Shown here piece by piece: positions 10,295 to 21,900 of a stretch of 64,000 bases of DNA. The position numbers and the translations under genes are program-made. Under the pieces are notes generated by a model, which did not search any database, was not told where the DNA came from, and worked only from the letters and a program-made list of their open reading frames with translations. The stretch lies in the NCBI GenBank assembly GCA_013396915.1, contig VWZL01002828.1, positions 1-64,000 of the forward strand, read 5' to 3'. Within the stretch, counting starts at the first letter, position 1, and each line of letters starts with the position of its first letter. Source of the stretch: Stercorarius parasiticus. Taxonomy: Eukaryota; Chordata; Aves; Charadriiformes; Stercorariidae.

Positions 10295-12744
10295 GTTTTG
10301 AAGCCTGTTTAGGGTGGGTTTTTTTCTTATCCTTATCTCAGGTCAGACAGTTCCCATAGGGTGCTGCAGGACAGGGGGAAAGGGATTTCAGCAGATTGCA
10401 ATGAATTTAAAACTTTAATCAGCAGCACAAACCTCTCTCTGCTCCAGCTCACCCCCCGAGCACAGCTTTGCAGGCCTGGTTAGCCGGGGATGGCAGCCTC
10501 CCCCCAGCATTTATTGCCCCTCTGCTGCTCCCCTGCCATGAGCAGAGGATGGCTGCGGGGCCTGGTCGTGCCTAAACCACGCTGGCCAGGAGCCACCAGG
10601 GGCCAGACCAGCAAAAAATGGCTTTGGGCCTCGCAGCCAGAAAGGAGCACAGGGCCCCAGTCCTCTCCCAAATCAGCTGGGAACTGGGGTCTTCAGTCCA
10701 GCAAGGGGTTATCTGGGCTGGGTATGCAGGTCAGGCTGTCCCTTCTTCTGACCTTAAACCCTAAGAGGCAAAATTCCAGTTTGGGTTGAATTGGTGCATC
10801 TTTCCAGGGAAGGGACCCTGGCTGCAGTGGTTTGTCACCACTGAGACCGGGGCTGGTGCCCCCTGGGGCTGCGTAATCCTGGCCCTGCCTCCCTGCGCTC
10901 CCCACCACCGGCTGATCCCGGGGCTTTGCTTTGTGTGTGGATGGACTTTCCATCAATAAATTTTCCTTGGCCGTGGCAGGAGCGTGCTGCAGGCTGCTGC
11001 CTCGTCGTCTCCTTGTGTGCATGGGAAGATCTAGGTGGTCCTGTGCCCAAGCTGGGGCTGTGCCAGCAGGCGCCGTGGGCACTCCACAAGCCCAGGGCTG
11101 CTAAGGGCTTCCATTGACCACCAAAAATTAGGCTTCCCCATGCACCGTGTCTCCCCTCCGTGCCGTCTGCTGGCATGCAGGCAAAGGGAGCACGTTTTAC
11201 TGATTTCCCAGGGATGCCAAGTGAGCGCCCACACAGCGCAGGCAGCGCACAGCGGGACGGAACAGGACAAACCCAAGCTGGGGCCGGGGCAGCGGTGAGC
11301 TGCAGTGTGGGAAACCCCCTTGGGATTTCGGTCCAGATTTCCACCCAGCACCGCTGTGGGGAGGTTGAGAACTTTCCGCCAGGGCATTTAAGCAACGCAG
11401 AGCAGGGGAGCACGGGTGTAAAGGTCGGTGGTGCAAGAGCCGCGGCGAGCAGCCTGGACTTCAGCCTTTCCTTTAAAATAAGCGGCAAGAGAAACTCGAA
11501 GCAAAGTTCAGCCAAAGCCTGAGCAGCGAAGGCACAGCGTTTGCCCCGGGCCAAGGTTTGCTCCTCTCTTCTCTCCAGAAGGGGTTTTGCAGGCTTTAAA
11601 AGCGGGTGGCTGGCTTTCGGGGGTTTTGGCGTTTGCACCCAGCTTCACCTCGCTGCTGGCAGGGGGAGAGGGGGTGTCGTGGGGACCGTCCAGAGCAAAG
11701 CCATCTGTAGGCAGCGCTGGAAAAAAGCGGGGTGACTTTAGCAGCCTGGGCACGTCGCTTACCCTTTCCCAAAGCCAAGGGAGGCTCCGGAAACCGGGGG
11801 TGGGTGAGTGTTGGTATGTCCTGCCCTGTTCCTGCAGATCAAGGAGCAGCTCAGGCTGGGCTTTCAGATGCAGAGGGGGGGGTTTTGCTCCTCCCTCATT
11901 TTTCCCTGGCTTTCTGCAGTTTCCTCCAGTTCCTGTTTATGTTGACATATTTTTTTGACACAAAAACGGGTAGAAAAAAAGGTTATAAATGACTCTTCAG
12001 ACTCTGCAGTAGGAGTGTTTGTTATCTAATCAAAGTTCACGTGGGTTCATTTTTTCCTTTTTTTTTTTTTTTTTGGCTTTCCAGTCAAGCTCGGTGCAGC
12101 TCAGTTTACACACCCCAAGCCTTCAAGTTCCTCTCATTTATATCCTGCGTTTCCTGGGTTTCTTACCTTTTGTATATTCTGTAATCCCAGCTGCACTTTC
12201 ACGGTGCTGTCTAACTTCTGAATCGCTGTGCCGTGCTCTTGCTCAGTCAGGCATCCCTGTTTTGTTTTTTTTTTTAAAAAAAAACCCCACCCTTTTTGTT
12301 TTCGAGAGAATGCCCTTTAGTGGGAAATTAAAAAGGAAAGCATGAAAACGAGCCAGCTTAGCTGAAATTGTTTCTTGAAAAGGTTTCAGGGGGCTCACTT
12401 TGTGCAGGCAGAAGCAGATAGAGCTGCGAGCCCCTTCCCCTTCTTTGCACACGTTGGTTTGGGCCAGGAAAGGGAATAAATAGAAGCAGCAGCACAGTGA
12501 GGTTTAAAAGTGCCTCCTTTTCCCATGCCTGCAGGAGGGGAATCACTGGGCACTCCATGTGGGATTAACACAGCGGGAAGGGTAATGAGCAGTGTCCATC
12601 CATAATGCTCCAGTCAGGACAGCTTTCTGCAAGGACAGTTTTCCTCCATGGACACCTGCAGCCAGAGAAGAGCAGGGGTGTTTTGCTGGGGATGGGAAAA
12701 AGGGATTGGTGTTTCTGCTAATCCCTGGGCTGTTTTATTTCCAG
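10295..12744. other. Intergenic region between the FMO1 relic and FMO4
   Basis: No exon is recognised. Open frames in this GC-rich stretch, such as 10835-11638 on the minus strand, have no family motif and are treated as chance. It contains an AATAAA at 10955, homopolymer T and A runs at 12058-12074 and 12262-12284, and a FOXA/HNF4-like motif cluster near 12016-12040. A non-coding first exon of the FMO4-like gene is expected in or before this stretch but cannot be placed. Confidence 0.5.
10955..10960 (+). terminator. Possible poly(A) signal of the FMO1 locus
   Basis: AATAAA about 660 bases after the natural stop codon position, followed by a T-rich stretch. If used, the relic could still make a transcript. 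Position and motif are the only evidence. Confidence 0.4.
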
Positions 12745-12914
12745 TTGCTCGCACGCCAGCCCATAGCCTGCTGTGGGACAGCATGGTGCGGCGCGTGGCT
12801 GTTATCGGAGCTGGGGTCGGCGGGTTGGTCTCCATCAAATGCTGCCTGGACGAGGGGCTGGAGCCCACCTGCTTTGAGAGGAGTGAGGACATCGGGGGGA
12901 TCTGGCGCTACACG
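12745..12914 (+). CDS. FMO4: FMO4 exon 2 (start codon exon)
   Basis: Acceptor TATTTCCAG ends at 12744, followed by 38 nt of 5' UTR and the ATG at 12783. It encodes 44 codons including the FAD dinucleotide-binding motif GAGVGG and ERSEDIGG. The donor is GTCAGT at 12915, a usable non-canonical +3/+4 variant. Confidence 0.9.
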
Positions 12915-15900
12915 GTCAGTGGGAGGATTGTCCCTGGGTTTGCCCCCTCCCTTGGTTGCCCTTCACCTGCAGCACAGAGGAAAGAGTGGCCATGCCCTCA
13001 AGGACCATCCCTGTCCTGGGCACGGAGCTCCCCCTGACTCCGAGGTAAAGGAGGAGATGGAGGGAACAGAAGCCATGGTCACCATATGCTAGTCCTGGTT
13101 TATTCCTCGTATCCAAATGCGAAGAGGAAAAATACTCAAATACTCTGGGGGGAGAAAGTCCTTCCCCGCGCACCTGCAAACGGCACTGCTGGCTTCACAC
13201 AGGACTCCATGGACAGCGGGAGGGTCAGCGTCTACCGCTCAGTCATCACCAACACCTCCAAGGAGATGTCCTGCTTCAGCGACTTCCCCTGCCCGGAGGA
13301 TTTTCCCAATTACCTACCACATGGCCTCCTCCTGGAGTACTTTCGGATGTATGCCCGGCACTTCAACCTCCTGCGGCACATACGCTTCAAGGTGAGCAGG
13401 GACCCCAGACACCATGGGGAGAAGAGCCATCAGTGGCTGCAGATACCAGGGCATCACCCAGGTGGGACGGGACAATACTAGGCGTGATCCCACAAGGACA
13501 AGTGCCTTTTGCATCCTGAGTGCAGCCTTTTTGGCTCCATGTTTTTAATTAGGCTGCTTAAACATGGGCTGCCTGGTGCATCCCCCCCCTCAATGCCATC
13601 ACCAGGGGAAAGGTGCAGGGTGGGATTTAACAGCTTCAGAGGTGACAGCTCCCCGGGGACCCAGCCTGCCCCCAGCAGCCCCAGCCCTTCACAGGCAGGT
13701 CCTCTCCAAAACGTGGTGCAGTCCCCAGCTGCTGTTTTGTTGGGCTTTGTTGCAAGACGACAGCTCTCAGCATGAGGAGGCGCCCGGATTTCACCACCTC
13801 GGGCCAGTGGGAGGTGGTCACCGAGACCGACGGTGTCCGGGAGTCACACGTCTTCGATGCCGTCATGGTTTGCACCGGCCATTACCAGGAGCCCTACTTA
13901 CCATTGGCTTCTTTCCCAGGTAAGCCCTGCCTCGGCAGCGGGGTGGGCTGGGGCTGCTGGGTTTTACCCAGCACCCATGGGTCCCTCGGCTGCATTTTCC
14001 TCTGCTCCATGAAGCCCCCACACTAGGACAGGTGGGACCCTCTCCCCATGGGAATGGCAGAGGGCATTCCTGGGAATGGGAAAAATACCTCGTAAAGGTG
14101 CAGCCGGGCTCTCGCATGAGAATTTGCAAAGCAGGACCAAGCCGAGGAGGTGCAGGAAGGTGGCATCACCCAGGGAGCCAAGACCTCCAACAGGCTTCTC
14201 GCTGCAAGCAGAGGTGGGAGGTGGAGAGTCAGGGGCTGCAGAGGGTCCGGGCACAAGGCTGGGGCAAGAAATTGGAGCTGGCGGTAGGAGATGCTCCTTG
14301 CTCTCTACCTAGGCATTGACACTCGCTTCAAAGGCCAGTACCTCCACAGCCGGGAATACAAAGATGTGGAGGCTTTCCGAGGAAAGCGGGTCCTCGTGGT
14401 CGGCATTGGCAACACCGGCGGCGACCTCTCCGTGGAGCTGAGCCACGTGGCTGCGAAGGTAGAGCTCCACAGCTGTGCCGGGCCCAGCCAGGGACCCGGA
14501 GACCCAGTGGCTCGGGGTATGCACAAGCAGCTTTGCCCACTGGGTTTCTCAATTAATAGCACTTCAAATTGAGGGCAATTGAAGAAGCTCTGCAATTCCT
14601 GGAGAGTTTGGGTCACCTGAGGAGTGGCCATTCAGCAGCTGTGGGAACTTTGTTTCGTTCATCCTGATGCCATCTCCTTCCCTCGGGATAATTCCCTCAG
14701 CTCCCAAGTGCAGGAGATGGGATTTGCCATTCTGGGCAAAAAAGGCAAAGAGATGGCAGGAGGCTGAGACCTGCCTTCTCCCCCAGGTGTTCCTCAGTGC
14801 CAGGAGCAGCACGTGGGTGTTCAGCCGGGTCTCAGACCATGGCTTCCCCTTCGATATGGTCAGCACCACTCGTTTCAACCACTTTCTCGACTGGCTTCTC
14901 CCATCAGCCCTTATGAGGAGGATCAGATTTCGGAAGTTCAATTCGTGGTTTAACCATGCAAACTATGGCTTGGCTTCCACCAAAAGGTGTTTTTTCTGAC
15001 TATTTTGTTGGTTGGTCAGGGGGTTTTAATGGCATGAAATGCTTGCTTTTTAATTTCAGGCGCTATTTGTGGAATAGCAAAGCATTGGAGGGGAGCTCTG
15101 GCCACGGAAGACGTTTTGGGTTTCTCCCGGATGCTAACATTGCTGTCTTCTTTTCCACCTGCAAGCTCATACTTTAAGGTAATTATCAACGAAGAGCTGC
15201 CGTTTTGTCTCCTCTCTGGGACCGTTGTGTTGAAGACAAACGTGAAGGAGTTCACCGAAACCTCTGCTGTTTTTGAAGATGGGACAATTGAAGAAAACAT
15301 CGACGTGGTGCTCTTCGCCACGGGCTACATCTTCTCGTTTCCCTTCCTTGAAGAGTCAGTTCGCAGCCTCTTCGATGATAACCGCTCCCTCTATAAAAGC
15401 ATCTTCCCTCCCCAGCTGGAAAAGCCAACGCTGGCCATCATTGGCTTAGTCCAACTGACCGGCTCTGTGATGGTGGGAACAGAAATGCAGGCTCGCTGGG
15501 TGACAGGGATCTTTGCAGGTGGGAGACGTGGTGCAGGGATGGGGGGATCTGCTGGGGTGGGAGGTTTCAAGCAGCCTGACTTGCTGTCCACAGAACCCAG
15601 GGCATATTTCAGCTCCTGCCACCGTGCCCATGGTGGCCACTGGCATTAGTTAGCACTGTAGCCTCTGCTCCCTAGTTGCATCTGCTGTAAACATCAAGCA
15701 CGAACACTCTTGGTAAAGAGGCTGGCAGCATGGGAAGAGGGTGAACTTTTCAGCTTAAGGTGCTGCTGGAGGTCTGTGGTTTCTCTGTTCTTCTCAGGAT
15801 GGAACAAGCTCCCTCCCACCAGCAGGATGATGGCTGATATTTTGAAGAAGAAGCCGCCGGTCAAAAGGTGTGTGATGCTCCTACACTCAGGGTGCGATGG

Positions 15901-17560
15901 GCGCCATGTGCCACAATAACCCCAGGGAAAGGGGGGCCCTATGGTCGTGGGATGGACCCGCCTAGGACAGCCAATTCTTCTTGGATGCATTTACTCCCTC
16001 ACCACCCATAGCAAGGTGGGGAAATGCTATTGTGGCTCCTTTATCGATGATGGTATCGATATCGATATCGAAGACACCAAGGGCACAGGGCTCTGGAGGC
16101 AGCTTATGGCAAGATCCAGGACCTGCAGGTCCCCTCCACCAGGCCTTCAAGCCATGTCCTTATTCCCAGCATGTCAAGATGGAGGTTTGATTTCCTCCAG
16201 ACTAAGGGTGCCATCTCGTGGCTTCTGCCTCCCAAATCCAGGCAGCGAGGAGCGCTGGGGTCAGGGCCAAGCCCCATCTAGGAACTCAACTGGAGCCAGG
16301 GGATGCAGGTGGGGGGCAGTTTGGTGGCAGTTTTTGACAGGTCAAGTCAAGGCTGGAACTCGTCTGTCGGGTAAGTGGGAGCTAACATCCTGCCTTGTCA
16401 GCACTGGGATTTTACAGGAGGTGGAGACGTGTCCTCAAGGCTGTGGGACAGGTGATGGTGGACGTGCTGCCTTGGGATGAAGGAGGGGACCTCTGGCCAG
16501 GCGGGGTGCAAGCTGGGTTAGGTCTGCCAGCAAGGCGGAGCTGGCTCATAGGACACTGGTGAAAATCTGGGACAAAACAAAGCCATGGGGATTGTCACCA
16601 GGAACCCCGGCGATTGCAGACATGATGATGTTACACAGAAATACAGGAGTCTGAGGTGAAATGGAGCTAAACTAGAGAAGCAGATTCATCACAAGTCCTG
16701 CCTCCTGCGAGGGAGATGAGGCCTCAAGTGGAAAAATCCTAGAGGTCCCTCCCAGCATGGGAAGCTTTCTGCATCTCCCAGTTTTTCCCAGTCCCCTTGG
16801 CAGTCTTATCTGTGAATGTCCACTCCTCTCCCTCTTAAAATCAGCCAAATCCACACCCGTGAACCTTGGGGAAGGACACAGCGTGGGTATTTGTAGCATT
16901 ACAATGATGGCAGTATTATGCTAGAATTGTTTTTGAGGCCACAACTGGGTTGCAGAGACAAAACAAGGTTCTGCCTATTCGCTGCCCCAGGAAACTGCTG
17001 GGACCAACCCCACCGAGACTCTTTTGGTGCCTTTAGGTTTATTTGCAGCTGAGGGAGCTCGGCCGTGGAGATTGGGGCTGAGCCAACGTCTGCACCCAGA
17101 ACTTCTGCTTTATGTGGAGCTGGGAACCAAGATGGGATGATGCTATTTCGTCTCTTTTACATCCCATTGCAGGAATCCATCTGAGAGGGAGAACTTGAAG
17201 ATGAGTTTCATCAGCTACACCGATGAAATTGCTTCGTGCGCTGGCGTAAAGCCCAATGTGCTGAGGCTGCTCCTGACGGACCCCCAGCTAGCCCTGGCCA
17301 TCTTCTTTGGCCCCTGCACCCCCTACCAGTACCGGCTGGTGGGACGGGGGAAGTGGAGTGGGGCCAGAGACGCCATCCTGACTCAGTGGCAGCGGACACT
17401 GAAGCCCTTGAGAACTCGGGTGGTGGATGACTCCTCCAGCGGCTCGTCTGGCTGGCGTTGGATGTGCCTCCTGGCCCTGCCGGTGGCTCTCACAGCAGGT
17501 TTCCTCCTTTCTAAATACGCCCAGCCAGGCTGGAGCCTCCGGGCAGGTCCCCATCTGTAG
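12783..17560 (+). CDS. FMO4: FMO4-like flavin-containing monooxygenase, intact
   Basis: Eight coding exons join in phase to give 546 residues: 12783-12914, 13203-13391, 13757-13919, 14313-14458, 14787-14986, 15166-15518, 15798-15867 and 17173-17560. Visible motifs are FAD GAGVGG (9-14), ERSEDIGG (32-39), FMO signature [11 protein letters not shown] (167-177), NADPH GIGNTG (192-197) and FATGY (327-331). [12 protein letters not shown] follows, then a hydrophobic C-terminal segment at about 514-533. Known for the family: an ER-anchored monooxygenase that forms a C4a-hydroperoxyflavin and oxygenates N- and S-containing compounds. FMO4 rather than another paralogue is inferred from GNTGGD, the residues before INEEL, LAIIGL and the position next to PRRC2C. 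The length is slightly below the 558 residues I recall for human FMO4. No lesion is seen. The start ATG is the first in exon 2 after the acceptor at 12743-12744 and matches family N-termini. Confidence 0.92.
13203..13391 (+). CDS. FMO4: FMO4 exon 3
   Basis: 63 codons in phase 0, acceptor TTCACACAG and donor GTGAGC. Contains [13 protein letters not shown] and PEDFPNYL, the standard FMO exon 3 core. Same length as the matching exon of the upstream pseudogene, without the stop. Confidence 0.93.
13757..13919 (+). CDS. FMO4: FMO4 exon 4
   Basis: 163 nt, ending in phase 1 inside the glycine of FPG. Encodes [16 protein letters not shown] and [11 protein letters not shown]. The acceptor is GTTGCAAG, preceded by a T-rich run. 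The donor is GTAAGC. Confidence 0.92.
14313..14458 (+). CDS. FMO4: FMO4 exon 5 (NADPH and FMO signature)
   Basis: 146 nt. Carries F-x-G-x3-H-x3-Y ([11 protein letters not shown]) and GIGNTGGD. The GNTGG form resembles FMO4 more than FMO1/2/3/5. Acceptor CTACCTAG, donor GTAGAG. Confidence 0.93.
14787..14986 (+). CDS. FMO4: FMO4 exon 6
   Basis: 200 nt ending in phase 2. Encodes a VFLSAR start, SDHGFPFD and FNHANYGL. Acceptor CTCCCCCAG, donor GTGTTT. Intron 6 after it is only 179 bases and contains a second strong acceptor (see findings). Confidence 0.9.
15166..15518 (+). CDS. FMO4: FMO4 exon 7
   Basis: 353 nt with acceptor CCTGCAAG and donor GTGGGA. Encodes [40 protein letters not shown] and QARWVTGIF. 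The acceptor at 15164-15165 was preferred over the AG at 15058-15059. Only the former keeps phase and gives the family's usual length between exon 6 and INEEL. Confidence 0.9.
15798..15867 (+). CDS. FMO4: FMO4 exon 8
   Basis: 70 nt small exon with [13 protein letters not shown], the usual basic linker region. Acceptor TTCTCAG, donor GTGTGT. It joins exon 7 within the glycine and exon 9 within an arginine. Confidence 0.88.
15868..17172 (+). other. FMO4 intron 8
   Basis: 1,305 bases without a recognisable exon or interspersed repeat. A short TATCGA triplet repeat sits at 16054-16071. Confidence 0.7.
17173..17560 (+). CDS. FMO4: FMO4 exon 9 (C-terminus and stop)
   Basis: 129 codons including the TAG at 17558-17560. 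Encodes [14 protein letters not shown] and [16 protein letters not shown], then a Ser-rich linker and a hydrophobic stretch (about [17 protein letters not shown]) for ER membrane association. Acceptor CATTGCAG. The 3' UTR continues to about 18000. Confidence 0.92.
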
Positions 17561-17975
17561 GAGAAACCTGGTGAGACCTGGTCCTGGGCGAGCTGGGGAC
17601 GGTGCTGGGTGCCCTCAGTGGGGCTGGAGCTGGCCCAGCGCCGGCAGGAGCCTGGAGCTTGTTGCTGTCTGGTGTCCGCCCTCGTCTTGACAATGTTTTG
17701 CACCCACTGAAGGCCATATGGAGCTTTTCCCCCAAACCTACCGCAATCTGTGTCCACGTTGCACCAGCACCGGGCTGGATCTCCAGAGGGCTTTTGGGAA
17801 GAACCATTTTGGGATGGGCTGGTGTGACACGACCAGTCTCCCACCCCCAACCCAGATCTTGCTCCATAAGATTTCATCGAGACCCGCACCACCTTGAGAT
17901 TTTTTTCAGAAACACTGACTATAGAGATCTTTCTATTTGTCTGGCAATTTTGGGACGCGAGGGAGGGAGCTGCAA

Positions 17976-17981
17976 AATAAA
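17976..17981 (+). terminator. FMO4 poly(A) signal
   Basis: Canonical AATAAA 416 bases after the FMO4 stop codon, followed within 40 bases by a GT/T-rich element (about 18005-18030). This gives a compact 3' UTR ending near 18000, less than 200 bases before the CpG island of the next gene. Confidence 0.75.
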
Positions 17982-18169
17982 CCTCACGGATTTGGGCTTC
18001 TCTTGATGGTTTTATTAATGGTTTATTATCGGGGCTGGAGTCAAGTGCACCCAGTGCCCCGAGCCGTGGCAGGGGGGAGACCCCATCCTAAGAAATAACA
18101 TCTGCAGTGACAAATACAGGTGGGCGAGCATCCCCGCGGGTGACCCTGAAGCCCAGGGGGAGAAGGCAG

Positions 18170-18960
18170 CACCTCCCCACGCACCCGCGGGTGCCTCCAA
18201 CCCGGGGCTTTGTCTGCAAACCCCACGGCCGGGCGCTGCGGCCGCTTCCCTCCGGGAAAACGTGTCCCCCAGCCGTCCGTCCCCCCAACCTTCCCGGCGA
18301 CAGAGCTCCCGCCCGGCGGCGGGCGCGGGACGCTGCGGGTCCCCACGCGTAGGGATGGGGAGCCCCGCCCGCTTTCCCGCGCCGACAGGGGGCGCTCCGG
18401 GGGCGCCGCGCGCCCTCCCGCCCGCGCGACTGCGGCACGGCGTGGCCACGTGAGCGGCGGCGCGGGGGGNNNNNNNNNNNNNNNNNNNNNNNNNNNNNNN
18501 NNNNNNNNNNNNNNNNNNNNNNNNNNNNNNNNNNNNNNNNNNNNNNNNNNNNNNNNNNNNNNNNNNNNNNNNNNNNNNNNNNNNNNNNNNNNNNNNNNNN
18601 NNNNNNNNNNNNNNNNNNNNNNNNNNNNNNNNNNNNNNNNNNNNNNNNNNNNNNNNNNNNNNNNNNNNNNNNNNNNNNNNNNNNNNNNNNNNNNNNNNNN
18701 NNNNNNNNNNNNNNNNNNNNNNNNNNNNNCCGCCTGGGGCCGGCCGCGCCCCGCGCCGGGCACAGCGCCGGGCCTCGCCAGGGGGCGGCGGGAGGGTGCT
18801 GCTGTGGTGGGGGCGGCTGAGGGCCGCTCTTGGGGGTGCGTTGCTTTTTTTTCTCCCGCCCTCCCTCCTGCCCTCCATTCCCCACCCTACCCCCTCCTTT
18901 CTTTTTTAACGGCTCCCGGTCTCTCTCTCTGTCTCGGGAGATTACTCGAGAAACGCGCCA
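18170..18960 (+). promoter_or_regulatory. PRRC2C: CpG island, likely PRRC2C promoter and non-coding exon 1
   Basis: Very GC- and CpG-rich sequence on both sides of a 260-base gap. It includes a canonical E-box CACGTG at 18447-18452, GC-box-like CCCCGCCC near 18364 and GGGGGCGG-type stretches after the gap. There is no TATA box. It is the only CpG island between FMO4 and the first PRRC2C coding exon, so I infer the housekeeping-type promoter of PRRC2C. The transcription start and the exon 1 donor cannot be fixed because they probably lie in or beside the gap. Confidence 0.8.
18470..18729. other. Assembly gap (260 N)
   Basis: A run of unresolved bases in the middle of the CpG island. The flanks are almost pure G/C, so this is probably a GC dropout that hides promoter and exon 1 sequence. 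Confidence 1.
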
Positions 18961-21900
18961 TCCCCTTCGTGCGTTTGCGCTCACTTTGTGGCTGTGATTC
19001 TTCCTCCAGAAACGCGGGGGGAGGGGAGCCTTTTCTTACGGGATGCTGGAGGCACATGCAGGGCACGGCGCTTTGGTTTTCTAACTCTGAAATATTCATC
19101 CACAGTTCTTGAGATGTACAGTGAAAGGCTGTTCCTGGGTTATTTGGTGTAGGACTGAGTGAAGAACCGTTCAGGAAGGTGTTATTTCTGCTCCTAAGGG
19201 CAAGATTTGTAGGGATGGGGTGAGAATAGTCAGGGGTGTTCTTATCGATAGCGCTTAAAGGATTGTGTGAGCATGGTTAGATGACACTGCTAAAATTCAG
19301 GCAGCCAGTCTGCAGTGGGTATAATGCAGGGGGCAGGATGGGAGCCATCACCTACGGATGCAGGGATTGAGAATTTTGGGGCTAAAAATGGCCCAGATAG
19401 TTTCTGGTTCAGGCCCCCTTTATGGGGAAGGGGAGCATGCATGAGAGCATGGTGCTGGGCTTTGAATGGAACGTTTTGTTTTTTCTTTCTTTCCTTTTTG
19501 TGTCTCATACGTGTATTTTGTAAGTTTGTTCCTTTGTGAAAGGTCTTGAACTCTGTATCATTGAGGAAGGACCATTTTTCCTTGGTGCTCTTTAATTACT
19601 GGGGTCAGATAGTTGCATTAGTAGAAATTAGCATTATTTCCGACAGAAGAAACAGGACTCTAATCTGTAATAGTTATATTTCTTCTGCAGTGAGGGGTTA
19701 GGCCTACTCATTGTCTAGTCTTAAGAGCTCTGCTTAGACAAGAAACTCCTTTTGAAAGGAGGAGGAAACAGGACATGATCTCATTTGTCCATCAGTGAGA
19801 AACAAAAGGATTACCGTTTAATACTCACTGCTAGGAGCTGAATGGCTGTCAATTTTTTTTGAATTACATAGTCTAGAGAATTTTTTTTCAGAGTTACTGT
19901 TGGGGTCTTTTAGTGCAACTCTGCTAGAGTTTCCTTGGGACTAAGGAATCTCAAAGTTTTGGGAATTCTCTGAACTTGGTGAATGTTTAATGAAAAGGCA
20001 ATTTGTGTCTCAGAATATTGTGCTCAGTGAGTGAGGAGTATGATTGCTTTCTTGGAGATGTGTGCTTAAGAGGTGGCTGTTTAAACTGAACTGAGAACTG
20101 GTATAGGCCAGTGCTTGTATGCGGAGACTAGGCTTGTGGCCTGTGAGTGTCTCTGTTACTTAGAACTCTGCCTTAGTGTATATGTGTTTCCTGCATAAAG
20201 TATATTGCTTTGGTAAATAATAGCTTATGAAATATATATAAATCAATATACAGCCATTTCTTTGAGTTTTGCTAATAGAAATATTCTGTCTCTTTGCAGT
20301 TCAGTAGCAATTTATAATTTCTTTACTCTTATTTAGACTTCATAACAGGAACCCTAGCTTTTTGTAGAGCAGTCTGTAAAATTAGTTACATCATTCTACA
20401 GCTTTAACTTGGTTGCTGGAATCCTTGTTCAGTGGTAAAGGTTTATGGTATGCATCTTCTGTAGGTCCTGTTTCCCCACATCCTGAAGTCTACTAGGGAA
20501 AGTGAAATGGGCCACAATGAGCAAGGAAAAGATTATGCAGTTCAGAAGGGAGCTCTTGTGTAGGTTTTGTTCTGTCTGAATAAACGCTGTATGTCAATAA
20601 GGAGAAAGAATGTAAGTCAAAGCAGTGAGTATGTTGCATGGGGCTGATGTTGGCCAGGTGTCCTAGGTTACTAAAAGTGCAAGCCCTTTATTCCAGAATA
20701 TTTTCCAGGCTAATAAACGGAAGTGATGTAAAAGTGGGGAGAGCATAGAAAATGTAGTCTAAATACCGTATAAGGGTGGCATGGGTAAGAGGCTTAGATG
20801 TGCAGATAGGAAGAAAAAGGTAGCTTTTGCAGAATGATTAAACCCTTTCGTAGTGTGCTCTTGCTGAGGATAAACCATTGCGTGGCATATTGGAGATGTG
20901 AGTGAAGAAAAAATATTCCTCCTCTTTCTGTTGAAGGAAGAGTGGCACATCTTCAAAAGCCATATACAGTAATGGAGGGTTTGGGGGGGGGGGAAGCTCT
21001 GCCCTGAAAATGCACCACCTTTCCACTAGTTGGGGATGGATGTTGGGCTTGTAATGATGGGACTGCCAGTGGTGTTTTACTGGTAGAACCAGTTGTTCAT
21101 CTTCTGTAGGAAATTTTTTTCTTCGCTCAACTTCATGCCCTCATTTATTTTTTTTTCGGGTCTGGGTTTCATAAAACCCCATAGAAACTTCTCATGGGTG
21201 AAAGCAGGTGCAAAAATAAAAGCTGAGATTTGTATGAGGAGGTGCGAGGAAATAATACTGCATGCGTGTTGGTGAAACGAAAACGGAGTGGACAGAAGTC
21301 TTAAAAAAAAAATGCATAAAGAGCAGAGGAAGATGAAGTTCTAATAAAAATCAGATGAAGACGGCTTTTATGTCTATGAAGAACAGACTAACAGAAATAG
21401 ACTGTTTTTATTACAAATACCTCAGCCATTACATAACATTCTAACTAAATGCTAACGAACTACTCTGTTACAGATTGCAAACACGTATTAAAGGGAGAAG
21501 CTGTGTATCATTCACATTGTTCTTGTTTTTATGTATTTGACACTGTCTTGGTTAACAGTAAAATTGTAGTGCAGAATCAACATTATATATCTTCAATCCG
21601 AAGTATAATGGTGATAAATTTTAACTTATATGTATTTGAAAAGAATGTGTGCTTCTCTTTCAGGGACTTAAAACACCGGAGACAGGAATTACCGCATTTT
21701 ATATTCAGGTACACGAAATGCAGAAGTAGTGCCTGAAGAACTGTGGCATCGCTCAGTGCCTAGTAACTGAGAGAAGAGGGGTCTGTTAAATACCTTTTAA
21801 AATCACTGTACAACTGACTCCTAAGTGAAATGGTGGTTTTACTCAATTTTCAGTTATTTGGCATAGAAGATGTAGCTCATCATGCTCAGAGGTACCAAAA

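Noticed and set aside
10835..11638. 267-residue open frame on the minus strand
   Set aside because: It lies in GC-rich intergenic DNA, has no recognisable domain, and its composition (Pro, Ala, Ser, Arg) is what random GC-rich sequence gives.
18015..19112. Open frames of about 240-300 residues on both strands across the CpG island
   Set aside because: They run through 260 unresolved bases, so their openness is not observed. The flanks are promoter-like rather than coding.
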